Shown here: positions 23,915 to 32,628 of the stretch, in pieces
How positions within the stretch are numbered: position 1 is the stretch's first letter
Layout of the letters: every line of letters begins with the position of its first letter
Assembly: GCA_016282835.1 (NCBI GenBank)
Contig: JAEELR010000063.1
Span: 1-38,274, forward strand
Length of the DNA stretch: 38,274 nucleotides
Direction of reading: 5' to 3'
DNA from: Treponema sp.
GTDB taxonomy: Bacteria; Spirochaetota; Spirochaetia; Treponematales; Treponemataceae
The notes under the pieces: generated by a model
What the model saw: only the letters and a program-made list of their open reading frames with translations
Databases searched by the model: none
What the model was told of the DNA's origin: nothing
Position numbers and translations under genes: made by a program

Positions 23915-24856
23915 GTGAAAAGCGAACAAAAACTACGAAACGAAAATACATCATTCCCATTCACCGCAGATGTGCTTTCTATACTTCTTGTTGACCGTAC
24001 TACAAATAAAAACATTCTTTGGGCGATAGATGATTATGCTCAAATTGATTCAAAATCACAAATTCTACTTTCTCAAATAACAGGTTCTCATTCAGATCGC
24101 ATAAAACCTCGTATTCAAAAGCAAAAAGAAGAACAGCAGAGCCGTACACGCAATAAGGCTGAAGTGTTTACACCAAGCTGGATTTGCAACGCACAGAACA
24201 ACTTGATTGATGAAGCCTGGTTCGCTCGTAAAGATGTATTCAACACGATAGAAGAAAATTCTGCTGGCAAAAAATGGATTTCGACAAAAGATAAAATCGA
24301 ATTTTCTAAAGACATAGAAAGTCATAAAACCTGGCAGGACTATGTAAAACTTACCCGCTTAGAAATAACCTGCGGAGAAGCTCCATATCTTGTAAGCCGT
24401 TATGACACTGTAACAGGTAAAAGTATAAAACTCCTTGACCGCATCGGACTGCTCGATAGAAAAATGCGTGTAATCTGTGAAAACGCTGCAAATGAAGCAG
24501 AATACTTTTTATGGACTACACTTGCATTTCAAAATATATACGGTTTTGAACTACAGGGCGACAACCTTCTCTTAGCACGAACAAACCTTCTTCTTTCTTT
24601 TAATGAATATACAAAACATTTTCTTAAGCGATATCCAACAGAAGAAGAGCAGAAAAGAATTGCAGAAATTATCAGCTGGAATTTATGGCAGATGGATGGG
24701 CTTACTTTTTCTACACCCTTTTCATCTGGAGATGACAGTGAACAGGGCTTTCTTTTTGAAGAGATGAATGTAAAAGAAAACTTCCCCTGCAAAATCATGG
24801 ACTGGAAAGAAAACAAAATCATTACATATAAAACCTTGGTAAAGAAAAGGAATTGA
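23915..24856 (+). CDS. Methyltransferase-like subunit of a restriction system, no NPPY
   Basis: A 313-residue protein resembling the SAM-binding half of N6-adenine methyltransferases. AEVFTPSWICNAQNNLID matches the region before motif I. RLEITCGEAPYLVSRYD is a motif I-like segment, and NIYGFELQGDNLLLARTNLL fits motifs II/III. The catalytic (N/D)PP(Y/F) motif is absent from the whole protein, so by itself it should not methylate. Similar small 'subunit M' genes typically precede a helicase-methyltransferase gene like the one here. It may be a specificity, SAM-binding or assembly subunit (inference). The start is GTG 23915 after AGG; its promoter carries an operator box. Confidence 0.78.
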   Translation: MKSEQKLRNENTSFPFTADVLSILLVDRTTNKNILWAIDDYAQIDSKSQILLSQITGSHSDRIKPRIQKQKEEQQSRTRNKAEVFTPSWICNAQNNLIDEAWFARKDVFNTIEENSAGKKWISTKDKIEFSKDIESHKTWQDYVKLTRLEITCGEAPYLVSRYDTVTGKSIKLLDRIGLLDRKMRVICENAANEAEYFLWTTLAFQNIYGFELQGDNLLLARTNLLLSFNEYTKHFLKRYPTEEEQKRIAEIISWNLWQMDGLTFSTPFSSGDDSEQGFLFEEMNVKENFPCKIMDWKENKIITYKTLVKKRN

Positions 24857-24858
24857 AA

Positions 24859-24932
24859 ACCGTTCGGTGGTGGAGCCTGTCGAAAACATAATGGAAAAAA
24901 TGATCATTTCGACAGACTCAATGACCGTCCGT
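24859..24932. repeat. Dispersed hairpin repeat inside the restriction operon
   Basis: A 74-base imperfect hairpin: GGTGGAGCCTGTCGAAA on the left, TTTCGACAGACTCAATGACC on the right. It is a member of the GGTGGTTGAG..TCGAAA family also found near 33980. It lies between the two main genes and could set their relative expression by processing or attenuation. Confidence 0.75.
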
Positions 24933-24954
24933 GAATAGTTTTAGGAGGTGCGTA

Positions 24955-27900
24955 ATGGCTGATTCAGCAGAAAAGAGTTTCAAGAATACATTTTCTTACA
25001 AGCTCATTTATGTTTTCGCAATTGCAGATGATGCGCACGCTGGTAGCGTTAAAATCGGTGACACAAAACTTGATACTGACTTAACTCAAGACCGATTGCA
25101 GCCTAACTGTAAAGAATTGAATCAGGCTGCACGCGAACGAATTGATACTTATACTAAAACTGCTGCTGTAAGCGTTACTCTTCTTCACACCGAACTTGCA
25201 ATCAGAACAATTCAGAAAAAGGACGGCAGCTGGAACACAGAAAGTTTCCGTGATTACGATGTACACAGAGTTCTTTTGAATTCTGGAATTAAGAAGAAAA
25301 CTTTTGGTGAGCAAAAACTTGGAAAGGAATGGTTCTGCTGTGATGATACTACTGCAATAAAAGCAATTACGGCTGTTAAACACGGAGACGCTGCAATCGA
25401 CACACTTATTCCTATGGATAAGTTCATTCCAATCAATTTCCGCCCTGAGCAAAAAGAAGCAATTGAGAAAACTGTAAAGCAGTTTAAAAAGTCTCCACGA
25501 ATGCTGTGGAATGCTAAAATGCGTTTTGGTAAAACACTGTCAGCTCTCGAAGTTGTGCGCCGAATGAATTTTGAACGAACAGTTTTAATCACACATCGCC
25601 CTGTTGTTGATGATGGCTGGCATGAAGACTTTGGAAAGATTTTTACAAAAGAAGATAAATACAGATATGGTTCTAAAAAATCTGGAATCGAAATCAGTGA
25701 CCTTGAAAAAACATTCAAAAGAGATAAAAAGCATTATATTTATTTTGCTTCAATTCAGGATTTGCGCGGATCAAAAATAGTCGGCGGTAAGTTCGACAAA
25801 AATGATGATGTGTTTAACATCGACTGGGACTGTGTAATCATTGATGAAGCTCACGAAGGAACAACAACAGAACTAGGCGATAAGGTCAAAAGCATTTTAT
25901 TCAAACCAGAAAAAGGAACAAAACTCCTGGAACTTTCGGGCACTCCATTCAATATTCTTTCAAGTTACGAAGATGATGATGACAGCGTGTTCACCTGGGA
26001 TTATGTGATGGAACAGCGGGCAAAGCAGGAATGGGAAGAAACACATTTTGGAGATTCAAATCCATATTCAGATTTGCCTGAAATGCGGATGTATACTTAT
26101 GATTTGGGAAAACTCATAAAAGGAGATTTTGTTGATGTTGGCGAAAAGGCGTTTAATTTTGCTGAGTTTTTCCGCACAGACGATAATGGAAATTTTGTAC
26201 ACGAAAAAAATGTGAATGATTTTTTTAATCTTCTTACAAAGCAGGATAAAGAAAGTCTTTATCCATTCAGCTGCAATGAATATATAAATCTTTTTCACCA
26301 TACATTGTGGATGGTACCTGGCGTAAAAGAAGCTTTAGCGTTACAGCATTTATTGGAAAGGCATCCTGTTTTCTGTAATTTTAGCATTGTAAATGTTGCA
26401 GGTGACGGCGACCCTGAAGACCCTACAGGAGAAGCTCTTGAAGCCGTTAGAAAAGAAATCAAAAATGCTGGGGAAGACGGTTATACAATCACATTAAGCT
26501 GCGGAAAACTTACAACCGGCGTAAGTGTAAAACAGTGGACTGCTGTCTTTATGCTTTATGGAACTTATTCAACAAAAGCAGCCGGATATTTGCAGACAAT
26601 CTTCCGGGTGCAGACACCTTGCAACGATTACGGTAAAACTAAAACCTGTGCTTATGTTTTTGATTTTGCACCGGATAGAACGCTTAAAATGGTTGCAGAT
26701 GCTGTGACACTTAATGCAAAAGTCGGAAAGACAAAGATAGATGACAGGAACCGTCTTGGAGAGTTCTTAAACTTCTGTCCTGTAATTGGAATTGAAGGCA
26801 GTACGATGAAGCCTTACAAAGTGAACAGTCTTCTCCAGCAGTTGAAGTCTTCTTATGCAGAACGTGCTGTTACAAAAGGCTTTGATGATTCAAGCATTTA
26901 CAATGATGAACTTCTAAAACTTTCAAAAGTTGAACTGGAAAAATTCAGTGCATTACAGGCAATCATCGGACAGACAAAAGCAAATAAGGCAGGCGATAAA
27001 ATTGATGTAAACAAACAGGGGCTTACAGAAGAAGAGTACGAAGAACTCTCCAAACCAAAACAACAAAAAGAAAAACGTGAATTAAGTCCAGAACAACAGG
27101 CTCTGCTTGAAAAAGAAAAGGAAGCAAAAAAGCAGCGACAGACTGCAATAAGTATTCTTCGAGGAATCTCAATCCGTATGCCGCTTTTGATTTATGGAGC
27201 ACGTGGAAAGAACGGAGACGAAATTCCTATTACAGAAGACATCACGCTTAAAAGATTTGTTGAGCTTGTAGACGATTCTTCATGGGAAGAATTTATGCTG
27301 CGAGGTGTTACAAAAGAAAACTTCGCTGACTTTGAAAAATACTACGATGAAGATGTTTTCATTGCTGCAGGAAAACGAATCCGAAATCTTGTTCTGGCAG
27401 CAGATAAATTAAATGTAACTGAGCGTACAAGAAAGATAGCAGAAATCTTTTCATATTTCAGAAACCCTGATAAAGAAACTGTTTTGACTCCTTGGCGAGT
27501 GGTAAATATGCACATGGGTGATTGTCTTGGCGGGTGGTCTTTCTTTGATAAAGATTATGAAAAAACATTAGGTGAAAACGAGACTCCTCATTTTATAGAC
27601 GTTAAAGATGTTTCTGAAAAAATACTCGGCAACAGTGAAGCAAAGATACTGGAAATTAATTCTAAGACAGGACTTTATCCTCTTTACTGTGCTTATTCGA
27701 TTTTCAGGGCAAAGCAGAGTCTGCATCCGCAAATGGCTGAAACTGCACTTTGGGAAGAAACAATCCGCGAGAGCATTTTTGTAATCTGCAAAACGCCGAT
27801 GGCAAAATCAATTACTCAAAGAACACTCTGCGGTTTTACGAATACAAAAATAAACGCACACGCTTTCGATCATTTAATAAATGATTTAAAGAATAAAAGT

Positions 27901-28986
27901 GATTCATTTATAAAAGACGTGACATCAGAAAACTTCTGGAAAAAAGGAAATGGAAAAATGGAATTTGACGCAATCGTAGGAAATCCTCCGTATCAGGAAA
28001 TGGATGGAGGTGCACAGGCAAGTGCAAACCCAATCTATAATAAATTTGTAATCACTGCTGAAAAAACAAAACCAAATTTTGTTTCTATGATTATGCCGTC
28101 AAGATGGTACGCAGGTGGAAAAGGTCTTGATGAGTTTAGGGATAAAATGCTGAATGATATACATCTGCAAGTTCTACATGACTTTTTGAATCCCGATGAA
28201 CTGTTCCCGAACACAAACATTCGTGGCGGGCTTTGCTACTTTTTGTGGAATAAGAATTATGACAACTCAAAGGATTTGACGCATGTAATTACTCATTCTG
28301 GGAAGAAGATTATTTCCGATTCAATGAGAGCAATGAAAACTGAAGGAGCAGAAATTTTCATCCGAAATATCGAAGCAATTTCAATTATCAAAAAAGTTTC
28401 AGAAATAACAACTGAGAGTTTTGAAAGTCATGTTTCATCTCGAAAACCATTTGGATTGGATACAACTTTTGCAAAAAGCTCCGATTTTAAATCTTCAAAA
28501 AATGGATTGAAAGAACCTGTTGAATGTTATGGAAAAGGTTGGAAAATGGGTTATCTCGAAAAATTTCTTGTAAAACAGAACTCCGAATGGATTGATGATT
28601 GGAAGGTCTTTACAGCAAGAGCTAATAATATTGGAACTGAACTGAATGATGATAATCTGGTTACAAAACTTGGTAAACCGAAATTGATTTGCACAGAATC
28701 ATATTTGCTACTCGGTACTGGATTAAAACTCACCGAATCATCCGCAAAAAATCTTTGCAAATATTTTACAACAAAATTTGCAAGATTCATGCACAGCCTT
28801 GCAAAGGCAAGCCAGGATGCAACAGCCAAAACATATAAATTTGTTCCTCTTCAAGACTTTACGGAAAACAGCGATATCGACTGGAGTAAATCAATTCCAG
28901 AAATCGACAAGCAACTCTACAAGAAGTACGGTCTTTCACAAGATGAAATCGATTTTATTGAAAAGATGATTAAACCAATGGAGTAA
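24955..28986 (+). CDS. GIY-YIG-like / SF2 helicase / N6-adenine methyltransferase fusion
   Basis: A 1343-residue restriction-modification protein. Residues about 14-145 fit a T5orf172 GIY-YIG-like nuclease (KLIYVFAIA.., VKIGDTKLD, GKEWFC). Residues about 160-650 are a superfamily 2 translocase: RPEQKEAI, Walker A AKMRFGKT, IIDEAHEG, LELSGTPFN, CGKLTTGVSV, IFRVQTP. From about 890 there is a methyltransferase: ILEINSKTGLYPLY (motif I, near 900) and NPPYQ (1010-1014), then a likely target-recognition part. ATG 24955 follows AGGAGG, giving MADSAEKS; the frame is open upstream to 24931. It likely reads, translocates, modifies and cuts DNA, together with its neighbours. Confidence 0.85.
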   Translation: MADSAEKSFKNTFSYKLIYVFAIADDAHAGSVKIGDTKLDTDLTQDRLQPNCKELNQAARERIDTYTKTAAVSVTLLHTELAIRTIQKKDGSWNTESFRDYDVHRVLLNSGIKKKTFGEQKLGKEWFCCDDTTAIKAITAVKHGDAAIDTLIPMDKFIPINFRPEQKEAIEKTVKQFKKSPRMLWNAKMRFGKTLSALEVVRRMNFERTVLITHRPVVDDGWHEDFGKIFTKEDKYRYGSKKSGIEISDLEKTFKRDKKHYIYFASIQDLRGSKIVGGKFDKNDDVFNIDWDCVIIDEAHEGTTTELGDKVKSILFKPEKGTKLLELSGTPFNILSSYEDDDDSVFTWDYVMEQRAKQEWEETHFGDSNPYSDLPEMRMYTYDLGKLIKGDFVDVGEKAFNFAEFFRTDDNGNFVHEKNVNDFFNLLTKQDKESLYPFSCNEYINLFHHTLWMVPGVKEALALQHLLERHPVFCNFSIVNVAGDGDPEDPTGEALEAVRKEIKNAGEDGYTITLSCGKLTTGVSVKQWTAVFMLYGTYSTKAAGYLQTIFRVQTPCNDYGKTKTCAYVFDFAPDRTLKMVADAVTLNAKVGKTKIDDRNRLGEFLNFCPVIGIEGSTMKPYKVNSLLQQLKSSYAERAVTKGFDDSSIYNDELLKLSKVELEKFSALQAIIGQTKANKAGDKIDVNKQGLTEEEYEELSKPKQQKEKRELSPEQQALLEKEKEAKKQRQTAISILRGISIRMPLLIYGARGKNGDEIPITEDITLKRFVELVDDSSWEEFMLRGVTKENFADFEKYYDEDVFIAAGKRIRNLVLAADKLNVTERTRKIAEIFSYFRNPDKETVLTPWRVVNMHMGDCLGGWSFFDKDYEKTLGENETPHFIDVKDVSEKILGNSEAKILEINSKTGLYPLYCAYSIFRAKQSLHPQMAETALWEETIRESIFVICKTPMAKSITQRTLCGFTNTKINAHAFDHLINDLKNKSDSFIKDVTSENFWKKGNGKMEFDAIVGNPPYQEMDGGAQASANPIYNKFVITAEKTKPNFVSMIMPSRWYAGGKGLDEFRDKMLNDIHLQVLHDFLNPDELFPNTNIRGGLCYFLWNKNYDNSKDLTHVITHSGKKIISDSMRAMKTEGAEIFIRNIEAISIIKKVSEITTESFESHVSSRKPFGLDTTFAKSSDFKSSKNGLKEPVECYGKGWKMGYLEKFLVKQNSEWIDDWKVFTARANNIGTELNDDNLVTKLGKPKLICTESYLLLGTGLKLTESSAKNLCKYFTTKFARFMHSLAKASQDATAKTYKFVPLQDFTENSDIDWSKSIPEIDKQLYKKYGLSQDEIDFIEKMIKPME

Positions 28987-29014
28987 ATTATTATACTAAA
29001 AATTTAGATTGAAA

Positions 29015-29506
29015 ATGGAAAAAAAAGAAATAAATGACAATGAAATCTTCTCTCTTGTAAAGCAAGCCTTGCAACAACTATACGAAAAAGACTCTCACCT
29101 CATTCAAATCAATGCCTCGGAACGGGCGATCGTCGCAAAGTTTTCCTGCTATTTTGCTCATCTTCCAGATGCTAAAATAATAACAGATAAATACGATGTA
29201 GATGTTGAATATAATCGCTACAAAACCGCCGTAAAAAAGTTGTCAACAGGTTCCGTCACCATTGATTTTATTGTTCATAAACGAGGCAAATCAGACAATT
29301 TAATAGCCATTGAATTTAAGACTTTATGGAATGAGACTGAAGAAGGAAGAAAAAATGATGAAGATAGAATTCAAGAATTATGCACTAGCGAAAACTATAA
29401 CTACAAATACGGCTTTACAATAGTGTTAGGTAAAGATTTAGAAACCACTGTTGCCAAATTTTACAACAAATTAACAAACGAATTCCAGTCGCGGACTGTG
29501 GTATAA
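29015..29506 (+). CDS. PD-(D/E)XK-like protein of the restriction locus
   Basis: A 163-residue protein. A helix carrying SERAIVAKFSCYF, then SVTIDFIVH, a turn and LIAIEFKTLW give the order E-..-D-..-ExK of the PD-(D/E)XK nuclease fold. The spacing from Asp to Glu is about 16 residues, as usual. Small proteins of this type occur beside restriction and other defence genes, and may be a second nuclease or a DNA-end-recognition partner. I use ATG 29015 rather than the upstream TTG 29009. No strong ribosome site is present, so it may be weakly translated from the operon. Function is inferred from the motif and the neighbours. Confidence 0.65.
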   Translation: MEKKEINDNEIFSLVKQALQQLYEKDSHLIQINASERAIVAKFSCYFAHLPDAKIITDKYDVDVEYNRYKTAVKKLSTGSVTIDFIVHKRGKSDNLIAIEFKTLWNETEEGRKNDEDRIQELCTSENYNYKYGFTIVLGKDLETTVAKFYNKLTNEFQSRTVV

Positions 29507-29719
29507 CTTTGTTATATTTCAAAAGAAATTTTTACTTTTGGGTACTCATTCGGATTTGTTTAAGAAATAAACCGCTTTATAAGAAGATTTAAAAGCAAGA
29601 TTTTACAGATTTAAGGTCTTTGTAACGGGGTTTACGTCTCTTACCCGACAACTCTGATATAACAGAAAAAATGTAATGTCAAAGAGAAACTGCGTTAATT
29701 ACGTACAAACTTAATTATA

Positions 29720-30403
29720 TTAAAAATCAAATTTTCTCTGAAATGAATCATTTTTAGAATGTCCTTTTGATGTTTCTGTTTGATAAGTTTTTATCTTTAT
29801 TTTACGATGTTCACATTCAGCTTTTAAGCTTTCAGACAGATTTCCATAACACAGAATAGTTTCAGGAACTAAAACTTCCAGCATTTTATAAAAGCCTTTT
29901 TCAAAATAGTATGTGTTATCATTATCTCTATAACCGCCTTGTACACCGACAGCAACTACTCCCCATTTATCAATGCCATTAAATGCAAATTCATAAGTAC
30001 GTTCATCTCCCCAACGTACATTGGGAATGATTGAAATTCCATTTTGCATCAGAAAGTTTCCAACAGCTCGACTTTTATAAATCTGAAATATTTGCTGTGC
30101 TAGAGCCATGTTTCTGTAAACACTGTAGTCAGGTAAAATTATGCTTTGATATCTTTTAAATGTTTTCAGCTTCTTTGTAAGTTTTGTTTCGCTTGAAAGA
30201 CAACTAATGAAGTTTTCATCTAACTGATAAAAATGTACGGCTTTATTTTTAGTTTCAGTTTCTTTTTCGCAATTTGAAAAGAGAACCAGGCTTTCTGGAA
30301 TTTTTGAAGTTCCGTGTATAACAGGAATTTCATATTTTCCAGAAACTTCTGTTCCTTTTATTTGCCAGAAACCGAATACATCTTTTACAGGTTTCTTGGC
30401 CAT
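29720..30403 (-). CDS. DUF4417-like protein
   Basis: A 227-residue cytoplasmic protein. LPDYSVYRNMALAQQIFQIYKSR (read in part), IPNVRWGDERTYEFAFNGI and VAVGVQGGYRD match the DUF4417 family known mostly from phages and mobile elements; its role is unknown. It is the last gene of a minus-strand trio. The upstream start lies nine bases after the putative immunity gene. The ending is basic and hydrophilic (KGHSKNDSFQRKFDF). Confidence 0.75.
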   Translation of the reverse strand: MAKKPVKDVFGFWQIKGTEVSGKYEIPVIHGTSKIPESLVLFSNCEKETETKNKAVHFYQLDENFISCLSSETKLTKKLKTFKRYQSIILPDYSVYRNMALAQQIFQIYKSRAVGNFLMQNGISIIPNVRWGDERTYEFAFNGIDKWGVVAVGVQGGYRDNDNTYYFEKGFYKMLEVLVPETILCYGNLSESLKAECEHRKIKIKTYQTETSKGHSKNDSFQRKFDF

Positions 30404-30411
30404 TTTATCTC

Positions 30412-30666
30412 CTAAAAGACATCTGCATCATCAATATTTTCAAGAATTTCGACAACAGATTTACCGTCTATCATTGCATTTGCTGCAAAATCTGTAAAAT
30501 CATAGAACGAGTCATCAAAAGTTGATTCGTTGTACCATTCCCAAAAGAAAATTCTTGAAGAACCGTTTTCTTTTTCGCGACGTTCTATTCCATATCTTTT
30601 AGAATTATAATTGAAATCTATATTGCTATTTTGAGCAATATAATTTTGTAATTGCTTTTTAGTCAT
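30412..30666 (-). CDS. Small acidic protein, possible immunity partner
   Basis: An 84-residue acidic protein (MTKKQLQNYIAQNS.., FFWEWYNESTFDD, ending VVEILENIDDADVF). ATG at 30666 is chosen because AGGAG precedes it; the frame extends 34 residues upstream but without a ribosome site. It overlaps the end of the toxin-domain gene by eight bases. Small size, acidity and position right after a toxin-like fragment fit an immunity protein, but no family is recognised. Confidence 0.6.
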   Translation of the reverse strand: MTKKQLQNYIAQNSNIDFNYNSKRYGIERREKENGSSRIFFWEWYNESTFDDSFYDFTDFAANAMIDGKSVVEILENIDDADVF

Positions 30667-30955
30667 CGTAAGAACTCCTTTTTGGATTATCAGGATCTGA
30701 CCAATCCCATGTATGTTTATGCGGAACTTTTGGATGCAGTACAGGATTTCCGTGATCCGTATAATCAATATCTAATTCAGCTCTACCATTATTATCATAG
30801 TAACGTTCTTTTTCCAGGTTTCCTTTGGAATCGAATTTTTGACAAACTGAATGTGGTGCTCCAGTTGTAGAAATACTATGATTTGTTGTTTGGGTAACTA
30901 AATATTTTATTCCATCATGAAAAATATAAGTATGCCCAGAAACACCTTGACCCAT
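30659..30955 (-). CDS. Orphan polymorphic-toxin-like C-terminal domain
   Basis: A 98-residue protein that resembles the C-terminal ends of polymorphic toxins and some phage proteins: KFDSKGNLEKERYYDNNGRA, LDIDYTDHGNP, HPKVPHKHTWDW. The His/Asp-rich core could be a catalytic site. No secretion or delivery domain is attached; AAGGAGG precedes the ATG, so it is a stand-alone gene and not just a broken tail. Its downstream partner may be an immunity protein. The precise toxin family was not identified. Confidence 0.6.
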   Translation of the reverse strand: MGQGVSGHTYIFHDGIKYLVTQTTNHSISTTGAPHSVCQKFDSKGNLEKERYYDNNGRAELDIDYTDHGNPVLHPKVPHKHTWDWSDPDNPKRSSYDD

Positions 30956-31035
30956 AGTCGGTGCCTCCTTCCGTGAGAAAGCGTCTCCGTTTATATGATG
31001 GATCTATGCAAACTACATTAATCCACCAGAAGACG

Positions 31036-31058
31036 CGTCAATAAAATCGTTATTGACG
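31036..31058. other. Perfect inverted repeat upstream of the toxin-domain gene
   Basis: CGTCAATAA, five bases, TTATTGACG. It lies about 80 bases before the minus-strand toxin-domain start, a typical operator position. The rest of 30956-31248 has no gene larger than the small ORF listed below. Confidence 0.5.
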
Positions 31059-31146
31059 AAAGCACCTGTTCATAGGTAATATTTTAGTAAAGATTCGAAA
31101 TGCCCTTTAGGTGTTTCATCAAACTGTTTTCTGTTGGTAGCAGAAA

Positions 31147-31227
31147 TCAGTAAATTGGCTTAAGCCAGTTAAAAACCTTGCTTTGATTGGTCGTCTTAGT
31201 AAGGTTTTTTTGTTTTAAAACAATCAT
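31147..31227 (-). CDS. Possible 26-residue peptide with strong ribosome site
   Basis: ATG at 31227 is preceded by AAGGAG at nine bases; the frame encodes MIVLKQKNLTKTTNQSK and ends in WLKPIY. It starts only 22 bases after the ImmA gene stop, so it could be the last gene of that operon. Against it, the palindrome TGGCTTAAGCCA (31156-31167) and the hairpin at 31171-31209 lie inside the frame, so this may be a terminator region only. Confidence 0.25.
   Translation of the reverse strand: MIVLKQKNLTKTTNQSKVFNWLKPIY
31171..31212. terminator. Bidirectional terminator-like hairpin
   Basis: AAAAACCTT pairs with AAGGTTTTT over a 21-base loop, with T-rich flanks on both strands. It could end the minus-strand XRE/ImmA transcript. 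Confidence 0.5.
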
Positions 31228-31248
31228 AGGCGTTGTCTCCTTTTATTT

Positions 31249-31887
31249 TTAATATTCATTTATAACCTCTGAAAGAGTTTTGTTAATGGAAATTGTTGAA
31301 TAATCAATATATTTATGGTCATGAGCATTTTGTAATGCAGTATATGCTGCAGAACTTGTTACACCACAGTCAATCATAACATCTTTTACTGTAAAACCTT
31401 TGATACAATCAGGTTCAATTAATAAATAATTACCTACAACTTCAGCTTGCCATTCTGGATCAACCGAATGTAATTTTGCATCTGAATAATGCATAATATT
31501 TTCCCAGTCTTCAAGATATGGAATCCCTAATAACTTGAACAAAAAATAGTGTGCTATTTCATGAGCTATCGTAGAACGTGCTCTACCATTTTCATATCTT
31601 GCTTTGTTATAAACATCAAAACGGATATAAATACAGTTTTCTTCAGGTGAATAAAAAGCTTCATTTGGCATATTAATTTGCCCCGCTTCAAATACTCTAT
31701 ATTGAAAACTAGAATCAATTTTGGGAATAACTATTTCAAGACAATGTAAAACATCTACAAATAACTGATTTTTATCAATCCCAAGTGTTTTACGAATTTG
31801 CCTTGCAATTTGTTTTAAGTTCTTTCTAGATTGAGGTTTTGTGATTTGAACTTTTAACTGATTTTCGTTCTCAACTTGAAAGACCAT
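31249..31887 (-). CDS. ImmA/IrrE-family metallopeptidase
   Basis: A 212-residue protein with the zinc-binding HExxH in TIAHEIAHYFLF (His109, Glu110, His113) and the downstream helical region of the ImmA/IrrE family. ImmA of ICEBs1 cleaves the repressor ImmR to release mobile-element genes; others regulate stress responses or act in toxin-antitoxin pairs. The neighbouring XRE gene ends seven bases before this start, so its product is the likely cleavage target. The N-terminal 45 residues are basic and do not match the core family. Confidence 0.85.
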   Translation of the reverse strand: MVFQVENENQLKVQITKPQSRKNLKQIARQIRKTLGIDKNQLFVDVLHCLEIVIPKIDSSFQYRVFEAGQINMPNEAFYSPEENCIYIRFDVYNKARYENGRARSTIAHEIAHYFLFKLLGIPYLEDWENIMHYSDAKLHSVDPEWQAEVVGNYLLIEPDCIKGFTVKDVMIDCGVTSSAAYTALQNAHDHKYIDYSTISINKTLSEVINEY

Positions 31888-31894
31888 TTTTACC

Positions 31895-32251
31895 TCATTT
31901 TTTCAAACTCGCATATAATTTCTTTAATTCTTGAACATTCATATTTTTTATTTGCCGAGCAAATAAAACTGTAGCTTCTATTTGTTCTGATGAAGCATGT
32001 TCTAAATTTATTGTCAAAGCTTGATTTGTATCTGCTTCTGCTTTTAATAATTTCTCAGAGTCTTCTTCTGAAAGATTATATATGTTTATTATCTTTGATG
32101 TTAAATCAACAGGAATGCTTCTTGCTCCTGTTTCAATAGATGATAAATATGCAGCTGAAAGGCCAAGTTTATCTGCCATAGTTCCTAATAATTCTGATAA
32201 ATCCAGCCTTATGTGCCTTAAGACTTTTCCATATTCTGTTATTACCCCCAT
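31895..32251 (-). CDS. XRE-family repressor paired with ImmA
   Basis: A 118-residue protein with an N-terminal HTH (YGKVLRHIRLDLSELLGTMA, DKLGLSAAYLSSIETGAR) and a helical C-terminal part ending in VQELKKLYASLKK. By the ImmR model it would repress target promoters until cleaved by the partner peptidase. GAGAGG precedes the ATG. A good promoter and a TTTCAC/GTGAAA inverted repeat lie just upstream, so autorepression is likely. Confidence 0.85.
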   Translation of the reverse strand: MGVITEYGKVLRHIRLDLSELLGTMADKLGLSAAYLSSIETGARSIPVDLTSKIINIYNLSEEDSEKLLKAEADTNQALTINLEHASSEQIEATVLFARQIKNMNVQELKKLYASLKK

Positions 32252-32281
32252 AGGATACCTCTCATATATTTCTTTAATTTA

Positions 32282-32331
32282 AATATATCATTTAAATTTC
32301 TGATTGTAAAGAGATTTCACTTTTTGTGAAA
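32282..32331 (-). promoter_or_regulatory. Promoter and inverted repeat of the XRE/ImmA operon
   Basis: On the minus strand TTTACA (32305-32310), a 17-base spacer and TATATT (32282-32287). TTTCAC-N5-GTGAAA at 32315-32331 lies just upstream of the -35 box and is a probable operator. Confidence 0.65.
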
Positions 32332-32357
32332 AAGTTTTATGAATTTTTTTCGATTTA

Positions 32358-32386
32358 TTGTTTTATTTCAATACAGTGGATATATT
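32358..32386 (+). promoter_or_regulatory. Plus-strand promoter before a short ORF
   Basis: TTGTTT 32358-32363, 17-base spacer, TATATT 32381-32386. It would transcribe the small frame at 32425 and the repeat behind it. Confidence 0.4.
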
Positions 32387-32424
32387 TCTAAAATCGTAAA
32401 TAATATCTCGGTTTTTGAAACAGA

Positions 32425-32628
32425 ATGATGTTGTTAGAGCAACTGAACATGTATAGGGGTAAAAAACATAATTCACATGCCAAATCAGAAATTTTTGATG
32501 ACATAACACAAAAAGTCAAAAGAAAGCAGTTTATTGAAGTACTGCGTGAAACTACCGCATATTGTGAAACACGTGGTTTCGATGAACTCAACCACCACAT
32601 TCTTTGCGATTTCAACCATCACAGTTAG
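32425..32628 (+). pseudogene. Short ORF, probable gene remnant run into a repeat
   Basis: A 67-residue frame with no good ribosome site. The first 45 residues have normal protein character (KSEIFDDITQKVKRKQFIEV). The last 20 are translated from the GTGGTTTCGA..CTCAACCACC repeat. This suggests the 5' end of an older gene cut by repeat insertion, but an ordinary small gene is not excluded. Confidence 0.3.

Noticed and set aside
24931-24954. Earlier start of the helicase-methyltransferase gene
   Set aside because: AGGAGG lies between this start and ATG 24955, so the extra eight residues would include the ribosome site.
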